Both the position numbers and the translations under genes were made by a program. The notes beneath the pieces are model-generated. The model searched no databases. It had not been told where the DNA came from and saw only the letters and a program-made list of their open reading frames with translations. DNA of 64,000 bases. It comes from Anseranas semipalmata (Eukaryota > Chordata > Aves > Anseriformes > Anseranatidae). Numbering within the stretch: position 1 is the first letter of the stretch; every line of letters begins with the position of its first letter. Below, in pieces: positions 1 through 12,739 of the stretch. The stretch is from contig VXAA01003006.1 of NCBI GenBank assembly GCA_013399115.1, positions 1,003,866-1,067,865 of the forward strand. The letters are read 5' to 3'.

Positions 1-2175
1 CACCAAAGAAAATACAAGGGAGTCACTGAAGGAAAATACAAATGAATTAGAAAAGCATAGCAACCGAAGAATACATTTCCCATAATACAACAGGCAAAGG
101 TCATGAGGTCACAGATGCTCAGTTGCTCATGCGTATCTTCTATTCTCTCCACTTGCATGCCTGCTCTGGAGAGGGCAAAGATTTAATGAGGATGGGGCTA
201 GCTTTAGTGGTTCTCACCCTTCCTCACACCCTACATCTGAAAGAGCATTGAAAGCCTCTTTGAAGATGGAATAGACACACATTGAACTGTCCCAGTGCAC
301 ACATACAATCTGGGGTTTTCTCATCAGGTACAAAAATACAAGGTGACTGTTCTCTTCCGGCTTTCCAGGATATAAACAAAGCTGCAGAATCAAAGACTTA
401 TTGAATTTAGGGTGGAAAGGAGTTCCTCCATTGCATCTGTCTTTTCGATCTGCAGTAGCTGCCCTTCTCAGAGTCAAACAGTTTCTATTAGTCAGGTCAT
501 TTTTCCTCAGTCCTTATGAAGAAATCCTTTTCAGTCAAAACAGCGTACTATTTACAGGAAGCTTGGCAGGGTCAAAAAGTGACTGTAAAACCAATCTCTT
601 GTTAAAACACATACATTATCTGCTCTGATGTAGATATTAGAACTCAGCAATCTCTGATTTTCTATCAGGACCTTGAAGGTGATTTCAGAGTCAGATTTGT
701 TAAACTCGGCGACATTAAGAGTGTTATCATTTGTCATTAGCAGAGCTAACTTAGTTGCTACAAGTCCCACTTAATCTATCCAGCTCACTACCCACAGCTT
801 CTGACCTACTTAGTCACTTCCTGTCTTTGATTTACACCTTAAAGCCTCTTTTCTGTGTTGGCCTGTGACTGCCATTTAATCTTAATCAAACTTCCTTGGA
901 CTTCCATTACTGTCAAGTACAACTCCTCTCACTGTAATATGCACCCTTCTGAGTGCAAGAAGGTTGATTTACGGCCAACAGTCTACCTCTTCTCTTATGC
1001 TCTAAGTTCATCTTTGCTTTGTTTTTCTTCCTGTATGAGTCACTCCTTCCCCTCTCTGAGACAGCGTGCCACGCTTTCTGTTCCCGCTCCCTCCTCGGTG
1101 ACAGAAGCTGCCATATACGCCGTTTCTGTAGAGATCTGGTGAGTTGTTAGCGTGTGTGCGCAGCTACCAAGTGCAGATTCAGAAAAAGAGCTGAAAACTA
1201 AGAAATGGAGATGGCCACAGGCTGCTACAGAAAGTCAGATATTTTAATATGCTTTTGCTTCCAACCAGAAATTATGACCTACTCTTTTCCCCATGACTTT
1301 CTTAAGAGCTACTTAAGCAAAGCACAACCGTTTAGTCTGTGCCTCCCAAACCTAGCATCTCCCCTGCTGCTTTGGGGCTCCTGTTAATTATACAGGTACT
1401 GTATGATGAGCACCAGCTTAAGGACTTTCCCAATTGTCCCTGGTTCGCTCATGCTGCTGTAAAACATGCCTTTGAAACATAATTCTTCAGGCAGTTTCCT
1501 TTTATGACCAAAATCCTATTTAAAGATGTTAGTTGAGTACTGTGGTGACTTTCATTTGCACAGCTCCTGAGCTGGCGAGGTCCGTTGTTTTCACAGCTTC
1601 GTTCACCAGCATAGTGAAGCTCAAAGATCGCGCCCTATATTCTTTGAAAGTCAGATACAGAACATCTGATGGCAATGTGTGTAGCCATAGGAGAGATATG
1701 TACAGTCTCTCCTTACACGTATGCTCTCTCCCAGCTCTTTTTTCCATATAAGCACTTTTGCTTTTTCCTCTTCTTCCTACTTCCATGCTCATCAGCCTGC
1801 TACTCATACTCTTGATTTTTTGTTGTTGATGTTAACATGCAGGGGCTATAAGATCATTCACTGAGGGCAGCAGCCTTGTCCTCCTAATAAGCAGAAAATA
1901 CCATACATATTGGAAGGAGGAATTAGCTACAGGCCGTTCTCATTAAGCCTCTCCTTCAACTTATCTCAGCTTAAATTGTATTTTTGAACTGCAGTCACTA
2001 TACGGCATTGTAAGTTGAAAACAACCACTTGAGCCCTTTCCAGTGAGGCTTTGAGTGGCCCTGATACTAGGCACAGAGGAGAGATAAGCAGTGCATTGAA
2101 GTTGTAGTATCACTGTCGCTGAGGGCAAGGAGTGAATGGAAACATACCCTCCCTCTGGCACTGCCTTGCTCCGGC
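1..2175. other. Unique sequence, no gene recognised
   Basis: I see no recognisable exon, RNA gene or mobile element. Open frames on both strands are under 100 codons, rich in Ser, Cys, Leu and Phe, and carry no family motif, as expected from chance translation of moderate-GC DNA. Confidence 0.6.
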
Positions 2176-2179
2176 CGGC

Positions 2180-2400
2180 CAGGGGGAGAGGATCAGGCCG
2201 AGCAGCTCTGGTTCACACGCGGCAGGAGTCAGCGGCCTCTCAGCTGATGACAGATTAGGCTCGGGGCCTGGTTAGTGGGAACGCTGCGATTAGGCCTCAG
2301 CAGCATCTGTCTCCAGCACTAAAGGAATTACTGCTGCAGGCTGCGATTTTCTCAGCAAACTGCAATTATACCAGGAACCTCATTCCTGCCATTTTTCTTG
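2180..2400. promoter_or_regulatory. Possible regulatory element (weak)
   Basis: A non-repetitive stretch just upstream of a CpG cluster. It holds a CAGCTG E-box at about 2241 and two copies of GATTAGGC (2253-2260 and 2288-2295), a core compatible with OTX/PITX-type homeodomain binding. Such motifs are common by chance and conservation cannot be judged from one sequence. Confidence 0.2.
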
Positions 2401-2575
2401 ACAACTTAAGTGCAAAAAAAAATGTGGGTGGGTAAGCAGAAATTGTGAAAGGAGCGGGAGAGAGACACCTGTTTATTTTCGTTCAGCTCATTTCAGTTGC
2501 TTTCTCTGGGTTTCTTAGATTTGTATGAATTACAGCCTGCTTTTTCTCAGAGGTCAGTGCCACGGTTTAACTCCC

Positions 2576-2740
2576 AGCGACCGTCCCGCCACCCGCCTAA
2601 GCTGACAGGACGCGTCCCCTCCGTGCACGTACGCACCACGGCACCGTAGACGAGCGAGGCGGCGCTTGCAGGAGGTGCCCGGCCCCGGCAGAGCCCCTCG
2701 GCCTCCTCCCACGGGAGCAGCGGTGAGGGGCCAGACCCTG
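2576..2740. promoter_or_regulatory. Small CpG island
   Basis: About 165 bp with roughly twenty CpG dinucleotides and very high GC, in sharp contrast to the flanks. In bird genomes such patches often mark promoters or first exons. A GTGAGG donor-like site lies near the right edge (about 2723) and a GTACGG near 2754. No TATA box or convincing ORF accompanies it, so the transcript, if any, is unknown. Confidence 0.5.
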
Positions 2741-3329
2741 CTCACCGTGGGAAGGTACGGCCTGGGCAGAAGTGGGGATGTTAGAGATTGGGCAGGGTGA
2801 GTTTGAACCTGACTCCCAAAGGCCGTGTCTAGAGCAGGATCTAAGCGTTTGAAAGGTGTTAGGTAGTGTACGGTAGCTCTCTGTTTTAACAGATGCAGAA
2901 TTCCCAGTAACATCTGGTATGTTTTGCCAAAATAATGATGTCGAAAAAGAGCGGGACTTCTTTGTGAGATTTCTCTACCAGAAAAACATTTTTGTTTGTG
3001 CAGTTGTAACTCCATAGAAGCTCGTTTGCCATTACTCTTTCCCTTGCTCAGAGTATAAGGAGAAACAGATTTTTTTTCAGTTTAAATCTAGGAGAGGAGG
3101 ACAGAAATATTTAAGAATAGAGTTTGCCAACACAGCTTTTTCATCCAATACTTAAAATGTAGACAAGATCAAAATGATTCAAGCTAATGTATGTGCTCCT
3201 TTCTTAACTTTCCTCAGGGCTTTAATGTGACTGTTTGGTATACTTTGAAGGCAAGAGCGTCTTGTCTGTGTTAAACAATTTTGCATCGAGGCTATACTCA
3301 TCTGGAAGAAAGCAGAACTGTTCCTTACC

Positions 3330-3425
3330 AGCGCTCCTGCCCTCCATCCAGCAGCGCGCCGGGCAGGACAGCCACGGGTGAGAGCGCGGCCCCTGGGGCT
3401 GGCAGCCCCGGTAGGCAGTATGCTG
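3330..3425. promoter_or_regulatory. CpG-rich patch
   Basis: About eight CpGs in 95 bp, some 600 bp beyond the larger CpG island at 2576-2740. The two may belong to one regulatory domain. No gene is visible. Confidence 0.3.
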
Positions 3426-4308
3426 GCAAGCAGATCCCCCTCTCCAGAGCCAAATCTCTTCAGATACTGGTGGGAAAGACACACATCTGGAGTTGTCTGC
3501 AACTGGCAAAAAAAAGCTGTAGGCAAAGAGGAGGGAAAGGAAAGGTTGGAAAGAAAGTGGAAAGAACGGTTCTTACACGTTTCGCTTTCTTTTCCATCTG
3601 CTTGTGTGATATTGCTGTGAGCTATTAAACAGCTGCAGTGCTCTGCCCCTGTGTTTCAGCAGTGACAGAGAATGAATCCTAACGCTGAGTGCTTTGGGAA
3701 CCCCCTAGAATGAGCGGGGTGATAGAAACGTGTTTCTCTGATTCACTATTATGCTAAATACACCTGGGACCAGGGCACCTGGGGCAGTAGCCAGAGGCAC
3801 TGTTGTAGCTCCTCACACCCGAGGCCCCTGGCACGCACTGGGTGCTCCTGACCCATCCTGTGTGCAGTTGGCGAGTCCCTCTTTTCTTTTGCCTTCCAGG
3901 CAGAACATAAGCGTTGCCTTCCAAGCCTCCAGCGCTGGTTCTGAAATTCAAGGAGAGCATATTGCTCAAGCAAAAGGTGTTTGCTGACTGCAAGACTTTG
4001 TAGCTTGGGGAGATAAGGGTGGTGGAGGAGGACTGGGAGCAGGAGGAGTGGGCATACTGCAACTGCCAAGGACTGAGCAAGAGAGCATTTTTTTTGCATC
4101 CATTCAGACGCTCAGCTATTTCCTGCTCGGTTCCTGCAGTCAGCATGCTCCACCTGCTTTTACTTAACCATTTCCTGTTTACTGCTTCCAAAAGCTTTCT
4201 GGTGCAATCACTGCTCTGCCAGTAGACTGGCTTTACAGTCCTTTTTGGACAGGCTTCGCTAACGTTTTTTCTTTCTCTCTTCTCTCTACAGACCTTTCAG
4301 ATTGAGGA

Positions 4309-4360
4309 ATTGTGTGTGTGGGGGGGTGCATGAATGTATGTATGCATGTGTGTGTGCGTT
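4309..4360. repeat. Imperfect TG/TATG simple repeat
   Basis: Alternating TG dinucleotides, a G7 run, then TATG-like units. This is a degenerate purine-pyrimidine alternating tract. Confidence 0.7.
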
Positions 4361-5210
4361 TCTTATGGCCAAATTCAGTCACCACAGAAGTCTGTAATTT
4401 TGTCAGGAAAGTATTTGCTTGCTCGCTCGTTCTTTCTCTCTCCATATGCCTGTTTTTCTTATCCTACTGCTTGCTTCTTTCTGCAGATTTATCAAAGAAA
4501 AAAGCAGTAGCACTGCAGGCAGGTTCCCCTTTCTGTAGAATAGAGGGCTCCAGATATTTAGAAGAAAGACTCTTCCCATTACTTTCAAGAGTTCAACAAC
4601 TCTCCCACAAACAAGGGATTTATTCCCTGGATAGCTTGCCCAAGCTTCAAATTACGTTCTAGTTTTGAAAACAGTGAGACAATTTCTTGTAGTTTGCTGT
4701 TCATTTTCTTCATTTTCTGAAGTGTGAGGCAAGGTATGAAGAGCAGGAAGGATCGGACAAAGAAAAATAAATCCCTTTCCTACTGTAGGTGGCTCCCACA
4801 AGTCCCCATCCCACACTCGGTAACATCTTACAGAAATCACTAGAAAAATATGCATGCTTCAAGTCTACTCTCCTTAGCCATAGTATAGATAACACTGCAG
4901 CCAACACTAAAATCAAAATCTATTTGTCACTGCTTTTGCTGTTTGTGTACTTTCTGTATGTCTCTTCTGGAGCAGTGAAAATAGATTCTTCAGTTTCCTC
5001 TCTGGTTCTCATGCTCTTACACAGCACTGCAATGTTTGGGTTGCGGTGAGCACTGCAGGGGAATGTTCCCTTCTTAAAATAAATCATGGAAACATTTCTG
5101 TTGGAATCAGGGCTTGTAAAAGTTTATTTATTTTTTAATAAGAAGAATGTCGGGCCAGCTTTGACCTGACACCCTAGCCCTTTAAAGGGATCAGGCTTGT
5201 GATGCATGTC

Positions 5211-5226
5211 AGTGTATATATACACT
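5211..5226. repeat. Perfect 16-bp palindrome
   Basis: AGTGTATATATACACT equals its own reverse complement and sits inside a TATA/TGTA-rich stretch (5205-5260). GCATGT at 5204 and ACATGC near 5252 could extend an imperfect stem. It is probably simple-repeat derived. Confidence 0.75.
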
Positions 5227-6949
5227 GTATATATGTATGTACACACCAGTATACATGCCAGTTGTACTGGTATAACTGAGCACTGAAATCATCCTCGAAG
5301 AATGCTTGACATGTTGTCCCAGCGTGCATCAGACAGATCTCAAAATTCTTTCGCTATCCCTGTTGCAAGTTAGTGTAAGCTGGTAGTGCTTAGGCTGCTG
5401 ACTTTCCAGGAGAAGGCAGAGGTCCATAAGCATATGCTGGTGTTGTCTCCGAGCTGTTCCACACTTCTGAAATTATGTTGATGGGCTCACGCTTACACAC
5501 ATTCCTGAATATTTTAAGAACAACGCTAGACCCCTGTTTCAATTGTAGCATAAATATGTACAGGTAGCACACCTGTATGTGTTAGGAGGTATGGTCTGGA
5601 CATCACTGACGTCCAGTCAGCCATCTGCTGTAGGCATAGTACAACCCCACTTAAATCAGAGTTTGCTTCAAGCTGTCTGTGAGCAGCTTTTGAATTTTCT
5701 TTTTAATCAGGAAAGGAAGCAGTTGTTTTCTGCACAGAAGTGTCTTTCAGATTGGCCCGAATATGTAAAACGGTTACATTGGTTCTCATCCAGCCCAATT
5801 CATTCAATAGTTTGTGTCAGGGTACTTGTCATCAGTGGCATTTGCCCAGAGTGAGTCACACCCACTCATGCAATGATGTGTGAGAGCCTTCAGATCTTTC
5901 ATCTTCATTTTATAGGGTACAGCTCTGGCAAATTCATGACCGTATTGTACCACACAGCTCTTCTTACAGCAGCTCCTTTTCTTCTATCCAGCTTTCAGTC
6001 CAAGGGGCGGCTACTTCCAAAACAGACTCTGTGATTCAGTGCACATCTTTGTTTTCCAGATGTTTCTTTCACCGCTCCTCTTTCCAGTTACATTGCAAAT
6101 TTGGGTGCATTCAAGATATTTTTGCCCCACCCCTAAAGTGAAGGAAAGCTGAAATATATGAAAATGTAGGCAGAATGAAACTAGGACTGCACAGGACTGT
6201 GCAGGACTCTTTCCAGGAAATGGGTAGAAGGTTCATCACATGAGTCACTGAAACCTTAGATGACTACATTCTTGAAGAATAAACTGTCAGGAATATGATA
6301 CTGGACAGGACAGTTAGGGGGAAGGAGAAACTTCTTAAATAGCTCTTGTTTGTTTTTTGTTAGTGATTCATTCCTAAGGAAATTGCCGCATTTCTGGCCC
6401 GGGACAGCAGCAGCATGCAGGCAGTGCCAGCTTTCACGTGAAGCGTGCCGTGGCGCTCAAGGCCCCAGCGTTTGCAAGGGGATCAGGAGCACTCATGCTC
6501 ATCCTGCTCCCAGGCAGGCTCTTCAGCTCCCTTCCCCTGTTCCTCCCCACGCTTCAGAAAGGAGGATTCGAGACCTGACGTGTTTGGGTCACCACAAAGA
6601 TGGAAGTATTGAAGGCAGGGAGCCTGTGAGAGAAGACTGCACAGAGCCAAAGTGAATAAAATAAGGCAGGGTCACTAGTGCACTTATGCCATCTGAATCA
6701 ATTTGCCTCTTTCTCAGCATACCAGCAGGTATGAGACCAAGAGGAAATGAAGGCATTAAAACTCCAGTTCTAAGCTCCTTTTAAAAACTTCTCTTCCTCT
6801 ACCTGCTCCAACCAGTAAACCAAGTTGTATCAATAAAATTGGCCCAAAGCTCTGAATTTGGATTTCAGAAAAGGTCTTGAGATTTTAAGTGCCAGCAACA
6901 ACAGAAGCAGTCAGGCTCCCTCCACAGCTACCTCCAGAGGAGCTGAACC

Positions 6950-7330
6950 AGCATTAGCAGCAGCGGGAAATGTTTGCAGTAGTATCCGAGTGTGGAGAAA
7001 CCCCAGCATTCCAGCAAGCCACTGCCAGTTCCCATTTTGGTGAGTTTGACCTAGAGCATTTAGTGTTTCAACATCAGTTCTGCGTCTCATAATGCTGTTT
7101 ACGTAATGAGCTTTTATTTGGTTCCTATTAAAATCACGGTATTTCTTCTGCAAACCGCTGCTTGTAAAAACCAAGCCACCCAGTTTTTCATTAGATTGTA
7201 ATATAGGAAATAAATCGTCTGTAGGATGCACACCATAATCATCAGACAGAGAATAGGCGGCTTTTTTTCCCCTCTTGGACATACAAAGTTCAGATCTCAG
7301 AAGTAGGAATGCGAAAGATCTATTAAGGGT
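6950..7330 (-). other. Possible exon, unrecognised (minus strand)
   Basis: A frame open from 7357 down to 6911 on the minus strand. Its middle part, after a Met near 7282, has a composition unlike chance translation: Lys/Arg/Asp/Asn-rich with few Cys, and about 60% of codons start with a purine. A pyrimidine-rich tract ending in AG lies just before it, near 7296. I do not recognise the protein, no partner exon was found, and a 148-codon open frame is not rare in 64 kb. It could equally be conserved non-coding DNA or chance. Confidence 0.15.
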
Positions 7331-7884
7331 TACTGAATCCATCTCCTTCAAAACCACGATGTAGTTACTCCCCAGTGGAAGTTCCCCAGATACTATATTG
7401 ATAAAAAGAGAGTCTACAGCCCCTCGTAGTCACAGCAACAAGAATTCTCTTAAAGGCTGTGGAAATGGTGTGTGTAGCTCTCACAGATTGTCCCAGCACT
7501 GCTAACATCTTCGAGGCAGCGCAGAGCGGTTCCTTGTATTATATATACCAGCACTTTGAAGAATTCAGTTTCAAATGTCTGAAACAATGGGGGTTTCACC
7601 GCTTCCTGTGGGAGCCTGTTCTGCAGCCTAACTCATTTCACCATCTGGAGTGTTTTCCTGAGTGTCTGCCCGCTTTTAGCTTTCTTTAATTGTGCTCCCA
7701 CTCTTGCTTCTTAAAGGTGACTCGCTAAACATTTCTGTTGTGTGAAGTTTGTGTTACGTGGTGCTTTTTTCTTTTTTATGATGATCAAGAAAAGCTGAAA
7801 GCTCGATGGCTTCTTCTCTTTGCTTTGCCTTCCTCAGAAATAATAATTAGTAATAAATAATGTAGTACGGCTTTTCTATCCGTT

Positions 7885-8030
7885 CATCTCAATGACTTAC
7901 CGGGAAGGTCAGTATCATTGTACTCTTTTTACAGATGGGAAAACTGAAGCACAGGGCAGGAAACAACTTGCCCAGGATCATTCAACAAGCTGGTGGCAAG
8001 GCCTGGGTTTTTAGCCAGGTCTCCACAATA
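7885..8030 (-). mobile_element. Ancient MIR/CORE-SINE-like fragment
   Basis: The plus strand reads as the reverse complement of the MIR family: TTTTTACAGATGGGAAAACTG, then GAAGCACAGGGC, CAACTTGCCCAGGATCA and a CCTGGGTTTTTAGCC segment, in the order known for that family. It is heavily diverged and lacks a clean tRNA-like head. A T16 run follows at 8040-8055. MIR-type SINEs are ancient amniote elements kept in birds only as relics. Confidence 0.75.
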
Positions 8031-8059
8031 GTGCCCTACTTTTTTTTTTTTTTTTCCTC

Positions 8060-10138
8060 CAGTCCAAGTCCCTTTGGCATTGTTGGAGTACCTAGGAAAA
8101 GCTTTCCGAGAACTTTATTCAGAATTGTCATATTGTAATTGAAAGGTCAGCCTGCTGAATATTTAACAGTTACTATCTTTCCAATGTGTTTGTTAACCAT
8201 CCTAATTAAGTAGTGATACATAAAACCAACAAAGCATTTTAACAGACTGATTCAGTCCCTAGGGCCTCCAAGCTGAATTTCCTTCAACTAGCCTGTGCTT
8301 TCCTGGTTGCAGATTGTCCAAATTGAACACAGTATGTATCAAGCATACTCTTATCAGTACACTGCAGAGAGGTTTCCTTCCTCCTCAGCACCACCATGCT
8401 TACTTCACCTGTTATATTTCCCTTAGCTGTGGTTTTCGGTAAGCCCGTTTCTCAGAATCTGGATAGGTATTGAATTATAAATCTTCCTATCTGTGACGAT
8501 AACACTGCAATCAGTACGGCACAGAGCGCCATGTAAAGACCGATGCTTGGGCTGGCGCTGAATGGGCTCACCTGGGCATCGGCACAGCCTGCTCTCAGCG
8601 GCACAGAGCTCCTTGTGGGCTGCTGGCAGCCAGGGTGCTTCTCTCACATGCTTCTGCCTGCCCGGCCTGTCATTTCAGTATCTTTACTAGGTCTGCCCGG
8701 GCACATGAGTGAGACTGTTTTTTTCCTCGCCGCCACTTGGGAGTGACAGGGGAAGGTGGCCGCCGCAACGTGGCTGGCAGCCTGGTCTCCTGGCAGCCCC
8801 GCGCTGACCGCACACTGAGCTGACAGCACCGATCGTGCGGGAGATGCAGCGCTCTGTATGGCTCGGGAAACGTACATGAGAGGTATGGATAGGCCAGAGT
8901 TGTATCCAAGGGCTAGCACATAGATCTTCCTGGCTGTCAACCACTTTTGAAGCATGCCAGTAAGTGAGTGAAGCCCTTACCAGCTGAGTTGTTCCCCCCA
9001 CTTCTCCTCCAGGCTGCCTTTATTCCGGATATTATTGAGCCAGAGTTTGAGGATTTACCGAAAGCTGGAAGGCTGCTGTAGGTCACTGAGCACATTGTCT
9101 TTGCTTTCAGATTGAGTTTGAGAAATTACCAGCGGTGTCATGCTTATGCCTCCTGGCCATGTGAATAGAGGAAGCCAAGAAGCAACAATAGATTACATAA
9201 AGCAGGGAAATCCCCCTCAAACTTCTCCCAGACTATCTTAAACTGAAATTGATTTGCATACATACACTACAAATAGCTTTGCAATGGCTTCTAGCCCCAT
9301 GAAAGGGTTACATGTGCTTGCCTAAAATCATTTAGGCCAGTTCCACCAGTTGAATCACAGAGAGAAAATAAAAAAGACTGAATCAGAGCCTGTATAGAAA
9401 TCCAAGCAGTTTTATATAGCATCAGCCCACTTCAGGTAAGGACACAACTGGGTAAAGCCATTCCATATAAAATCAATGGGAACTGTTCAATACCTATTAA
9501 TAACTACCAGTTATTCTAGAAAACCAATGCTAAAAAGCTATTTTAATGTTTATAATTTTTGATGATGGATGGATGGTGTTTTTCTTTGGCTACACTTGCA
9601 ACTAAGCATCCTATAGAAACCCTGCTTGGGGGAAGATGGGCCTTACTGAAATCCAGAGAAAAAAGCCGTAGTATCTTATAGATTAAACCTATGGCCAACT
9701 CTTTTACAAAATCTGAGATTCATTAGGCCTGGCATTCCTGCACGATGCTGTTCAAGAAGCAGTGGTGTTAAACATACTTCCAAAATTCCTGTAATTTTTT
9801 AAAAAGTCACAGTTTAACAAAAACAAACAAATGGGCAAAAAAGAGATAGCATATGGAAAATGCGTATTTACTGTGTTATCTCAGGCCCAGAAATCTAGTT
9901 GGCTAATCCAACATTTACAAAAATCTTATATATTATCTTTAATGTGCTAAGAATGACAGTGTTTATAAGCCTAGTACATCACGACTGCAGAATGCCTAAA
10001 TTCTTGTTGAAGACAGATGGTATTTTCTGTTCCCTTGCTGAGGGACTTTATCAAGTAAAAATAATGTTATTTTTCCCATTAACTGGTTTCTTACTTTGTT
10101 GAGTTTCAGAACTGAGGGTTTTTTGTTGGTGGTGGCGG
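8060..10138. other. Unique non-coding sequence
   Basis: No gene or mobile element recognised. The 8640-9000 segment gives several overlapping minus-strand ORFs (79-104 codons) in three frames, a sign of GC-driven open frames and not of coding. Confidence 0.55.
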
Positions 10139-10183
10139 TTTTTTTTGTGTTTTTTTGTTTGTTTGTTTGTTTGTTTGTTTTTT
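10139..10183. repeat. (GTTT)n / T-rich simple repeat
   Basis: T runs followed by about six GTTT units ending at the AATAGG boundary. A typical vertebrate microsatellite. Confidence 0.9.
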
Positions 10184-11986
10184 AATAGGATAAGAATATA
10201 AAGTTTCCAAAGGCTTGCTAAGAACAGTTTCTTTGGAAAGAATTTGCTTACCTACTCCCTTTCTTAGCTTTCTGCTGAAACAGGTTTTCAGCTACATTTA
10301 CTGCCAGCCCTCTTGCAAAGCTAGACAGAGTGTAGACAACTCTGATTCTTCTTGTAGACCACACTGATTCTTTAGGCTCTCCCAGTAAATTCACAGAAAG
10401 GATTTTCTGTACATTTTGTGGGTTTTCAAGCCAGCTCTACATTAAAATAAAGTTGGTTAGGGATATAATTTTTAACAGTGCTGTAGATGCCTTACAATAG
10501 ATAGCAAGGTTGTTTTAAACAGTCTTAATGGTGCTTGTGTCAGTATAGCATATTTGCCTTGAGGAATTCATCACAGATGTATTGGCAAAAGTGGTTTTTG
10601 TTCTACCTGCATTAGGATTATCATCATTGTCAGTATAGTTATACTAACAGCTATAGGAGCAACTCTTTTCCAGTGTAGTTGGGTTCATATAGTTAACAAA
10701 TAGGGCTAGAGAGGAGGAGGAAAACTGAGACACAGCTTACCTTGCCAACCTGCGTAAGACTCCTGATTCTTCTATGATATCCCCTCTGTTAATATTAATA
10801 AAGTCATGGCCTGTTGCAGTGGAATACCTTGTCTTTCACCCTTCTCCTTTCAGCTTTATTGACTTTCTTCAAAGCTTTGATACAGTACAATAGGGATCGG
10901 CCCAGATAGGCGCTGGCTGTTCTGCAGAGTCCTTGGGAGCTGCCCTCCGTGTGCTATGGCGGAGCTTGTCGCAGCGGATCAGCCGTAGAAATCAGAAGAG
11001 GAGAAGTACATATTTGAATAGGAGCGTGACACCTTGCAATGCACTCAATAGCAGTGAACAGGAGGACATGACATGATCTAACTGATGATTCATTTTTACC
11101 TTGGATATTTTGGTCTTAATAACTCTGTGTGTTTCTTCAGTTAGCGTTTTTTCCGTCAGCTTGCAGGTCAATCAGGAAGGCATTAAAGGATGCTTTTATT
11201 TTGTTTTTTAATATCTCCTCTCACAAACAACAGACCATTTTCTACATAAGGTGTCTAATCACAGTAAGGTAATATCCTTTATTTACATAGTAAACTTCAT
11301 CCCAAAGCACGTTACCTCCTGGCATTGACATGGGACCAAGATTAAAAGAACAGCTCGTACTGGTTAGGAGGGAGGCTTTGCTCTCAGCCTAGGTATTAGG
11401 AAAGCATATAGGGTGCAGCCATAATATTTGCTCTGAATCCAAGGCAATTTGCTAGTAGTTGGAAAATACACTGGTATAAGCTGTGCTCTGTTTAACTCTA
11501 GGGAATGTGTTTGAACTGTAGAAAGAAAGCTGTGGTAGAAAATGTCAGTCCTTTTGCATATCCCATTCTCTGTTCATAGGCACTGGCTACCAAAAAACAG
11601 TTTTACTGGGAAACTAGAGTGATGCAAAGGTCCTCAGCAAGTATATGCTGGCCATGGGAGAGCTCTGCCAGAGGGTGACAGAGGGGCCTGGACTGTGCTA
11701 AGGTTTGGCTCCAGAGCACGAGAGTAGCACCAGCAACTTTGCCGCACAGAATGAGTCTGGATAGTGGTAATTAGGACAACCAGGCAGGCAGCAGAAAGAG
11801 GATCATTATGCATAAGTAAATCCATTTTCAACTAATCTGTGAAATTAGTTTATACTGAAATTTACCTTGATTTGTTTTGTGGATCAAACTGGTTTCCAAG
11901 TGGCTGTTCACTGGAGAAAATGGTAACTTTGTCGTCTCATTCTTACACATTGCCATTGAGGTGTCTGTATTTATCGTGTGTTTCAG
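10184..11986. other. Unique non-coding sequence upstream of candidate exon
   Basis: No gene recognised. A weak MIR-like motif (AAAACTGAGACACAG near 10720) is too short to call. If the exon at 11987 is real, this stretch would be intron. Confidence 0.5.
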
Positions 11987-12138
11987 ATGGAAAGGATCAA
12001 GCAAATTTAACCTGGGAAGGAACTAATCCTGCCCTGCAGACCATACAAGTGAGGAACACTGCCTTGAAAAAAACTTTACCTGATGCTGCTTTACCCAGCA
12101 CTACTGATGAGACTCCTGGCAATGCATCCGATCCATAA
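11987..12138 (+). CDS. Candidate terminal coding exon, product not recognised
   Basis: An acceptor (pyrimidine/T-rich tract ending TGTGTTTCAG at 11986) precedes about 50 codons ending in TAA at 12136-12138. The exon would start after the first base of a codon (phase 1). About 35 of 50 codons begin with a purine, a strong RNY pattern. The peptide lacks Cys and is rich in Thr, Asn, Asp, Ala, Pro and Glu, beginning DGKDQANLTW and ending DETPGNASDP, with potential N-glycosylation sequons NLT and NAS. An AATAAA lies 189 bases downstream. I do not recognise the family. The hydrophilic tail could be the C-terminus of a membrane or secreted protein, but that is inference. The frame is also open upstream of the acceptor to 11839, so chance is not excluded, and no upstream exon was identified. 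Confidence 0.3.
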
Positions 12139-12326
12139 AAAGGACAAATGTAAACTCCACTGAGAAATGAACAACACTTTTTCAAAAATTCAGGCATTCC
12201 TTTTCTTTTGCCTCTTTAAAGACTAACATCAAAAGCAAGTGCTGTTCTCTGTATGCACGGGGCCATATTAAACTCTGGAATTACGAAAATTCTGAATTTT
12301 GTTCAGGTTAAATGAAGTGACATAGT

Positions 12327-12332
12327 AATAAA
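12327..12332 (+). terminator. AATAAA polyadenylation signal (candidate)
   Basis: A canonical AATAAA 189 bases after the stop of the candidate exon at 11987-12138, followed by a GT-containing stretch (TGGTAGTG, about 12353). It would give a short 3' UTR of about 200 nt. The hexamer alone is frequent by chance in AT-rich DNA. Confidence 0.3.
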
Positions 12333-12739
12333 AGTCTCTGAACAACACACATGGTAGTGAAGAAGCATAGGCCACACATGCCTTCCTAATTCACCCTGAC
12401 ACCTCACCAGTCTGCGGGAACTGATGATCAAACACGCACAGCTCTTGGTTTCCACAGCCCATAACACAGGGAAATGTTCACTTCTGCTTTTTAAGAGACG
12501 TGATAAACCTACTCATTGGTTTTATTAAGAAGTGATAGTTCTGTGGGCTCTTATTCCTGTAATTCTCTTGAAAATCGTCAGAGATGATGTAACAAGGTTG
12601 GCAGTAGCAGGGCTCTGGCAGTTCAGAATTGAAGGAGAACAGGTAGCAATCCAAATGGTGGGAAGGTTGGTGTGTGTTACAGCTGCTTAGCTTCCTCCAC
12701 CTTCAAAGCACTGTTGAAGCATTTGCAACATGACTGCAA

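Larger units (their letters stand above)
3430..6900. other. Unique non-coding sequence
   Basis: No recognisable exon or mobile element. It contains a short TG-rich tract (4309-4360) and an AT palindrome (5211-5226), listed separately. ORFs are short and shadow one another on both strands. Confidence 0.55.
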
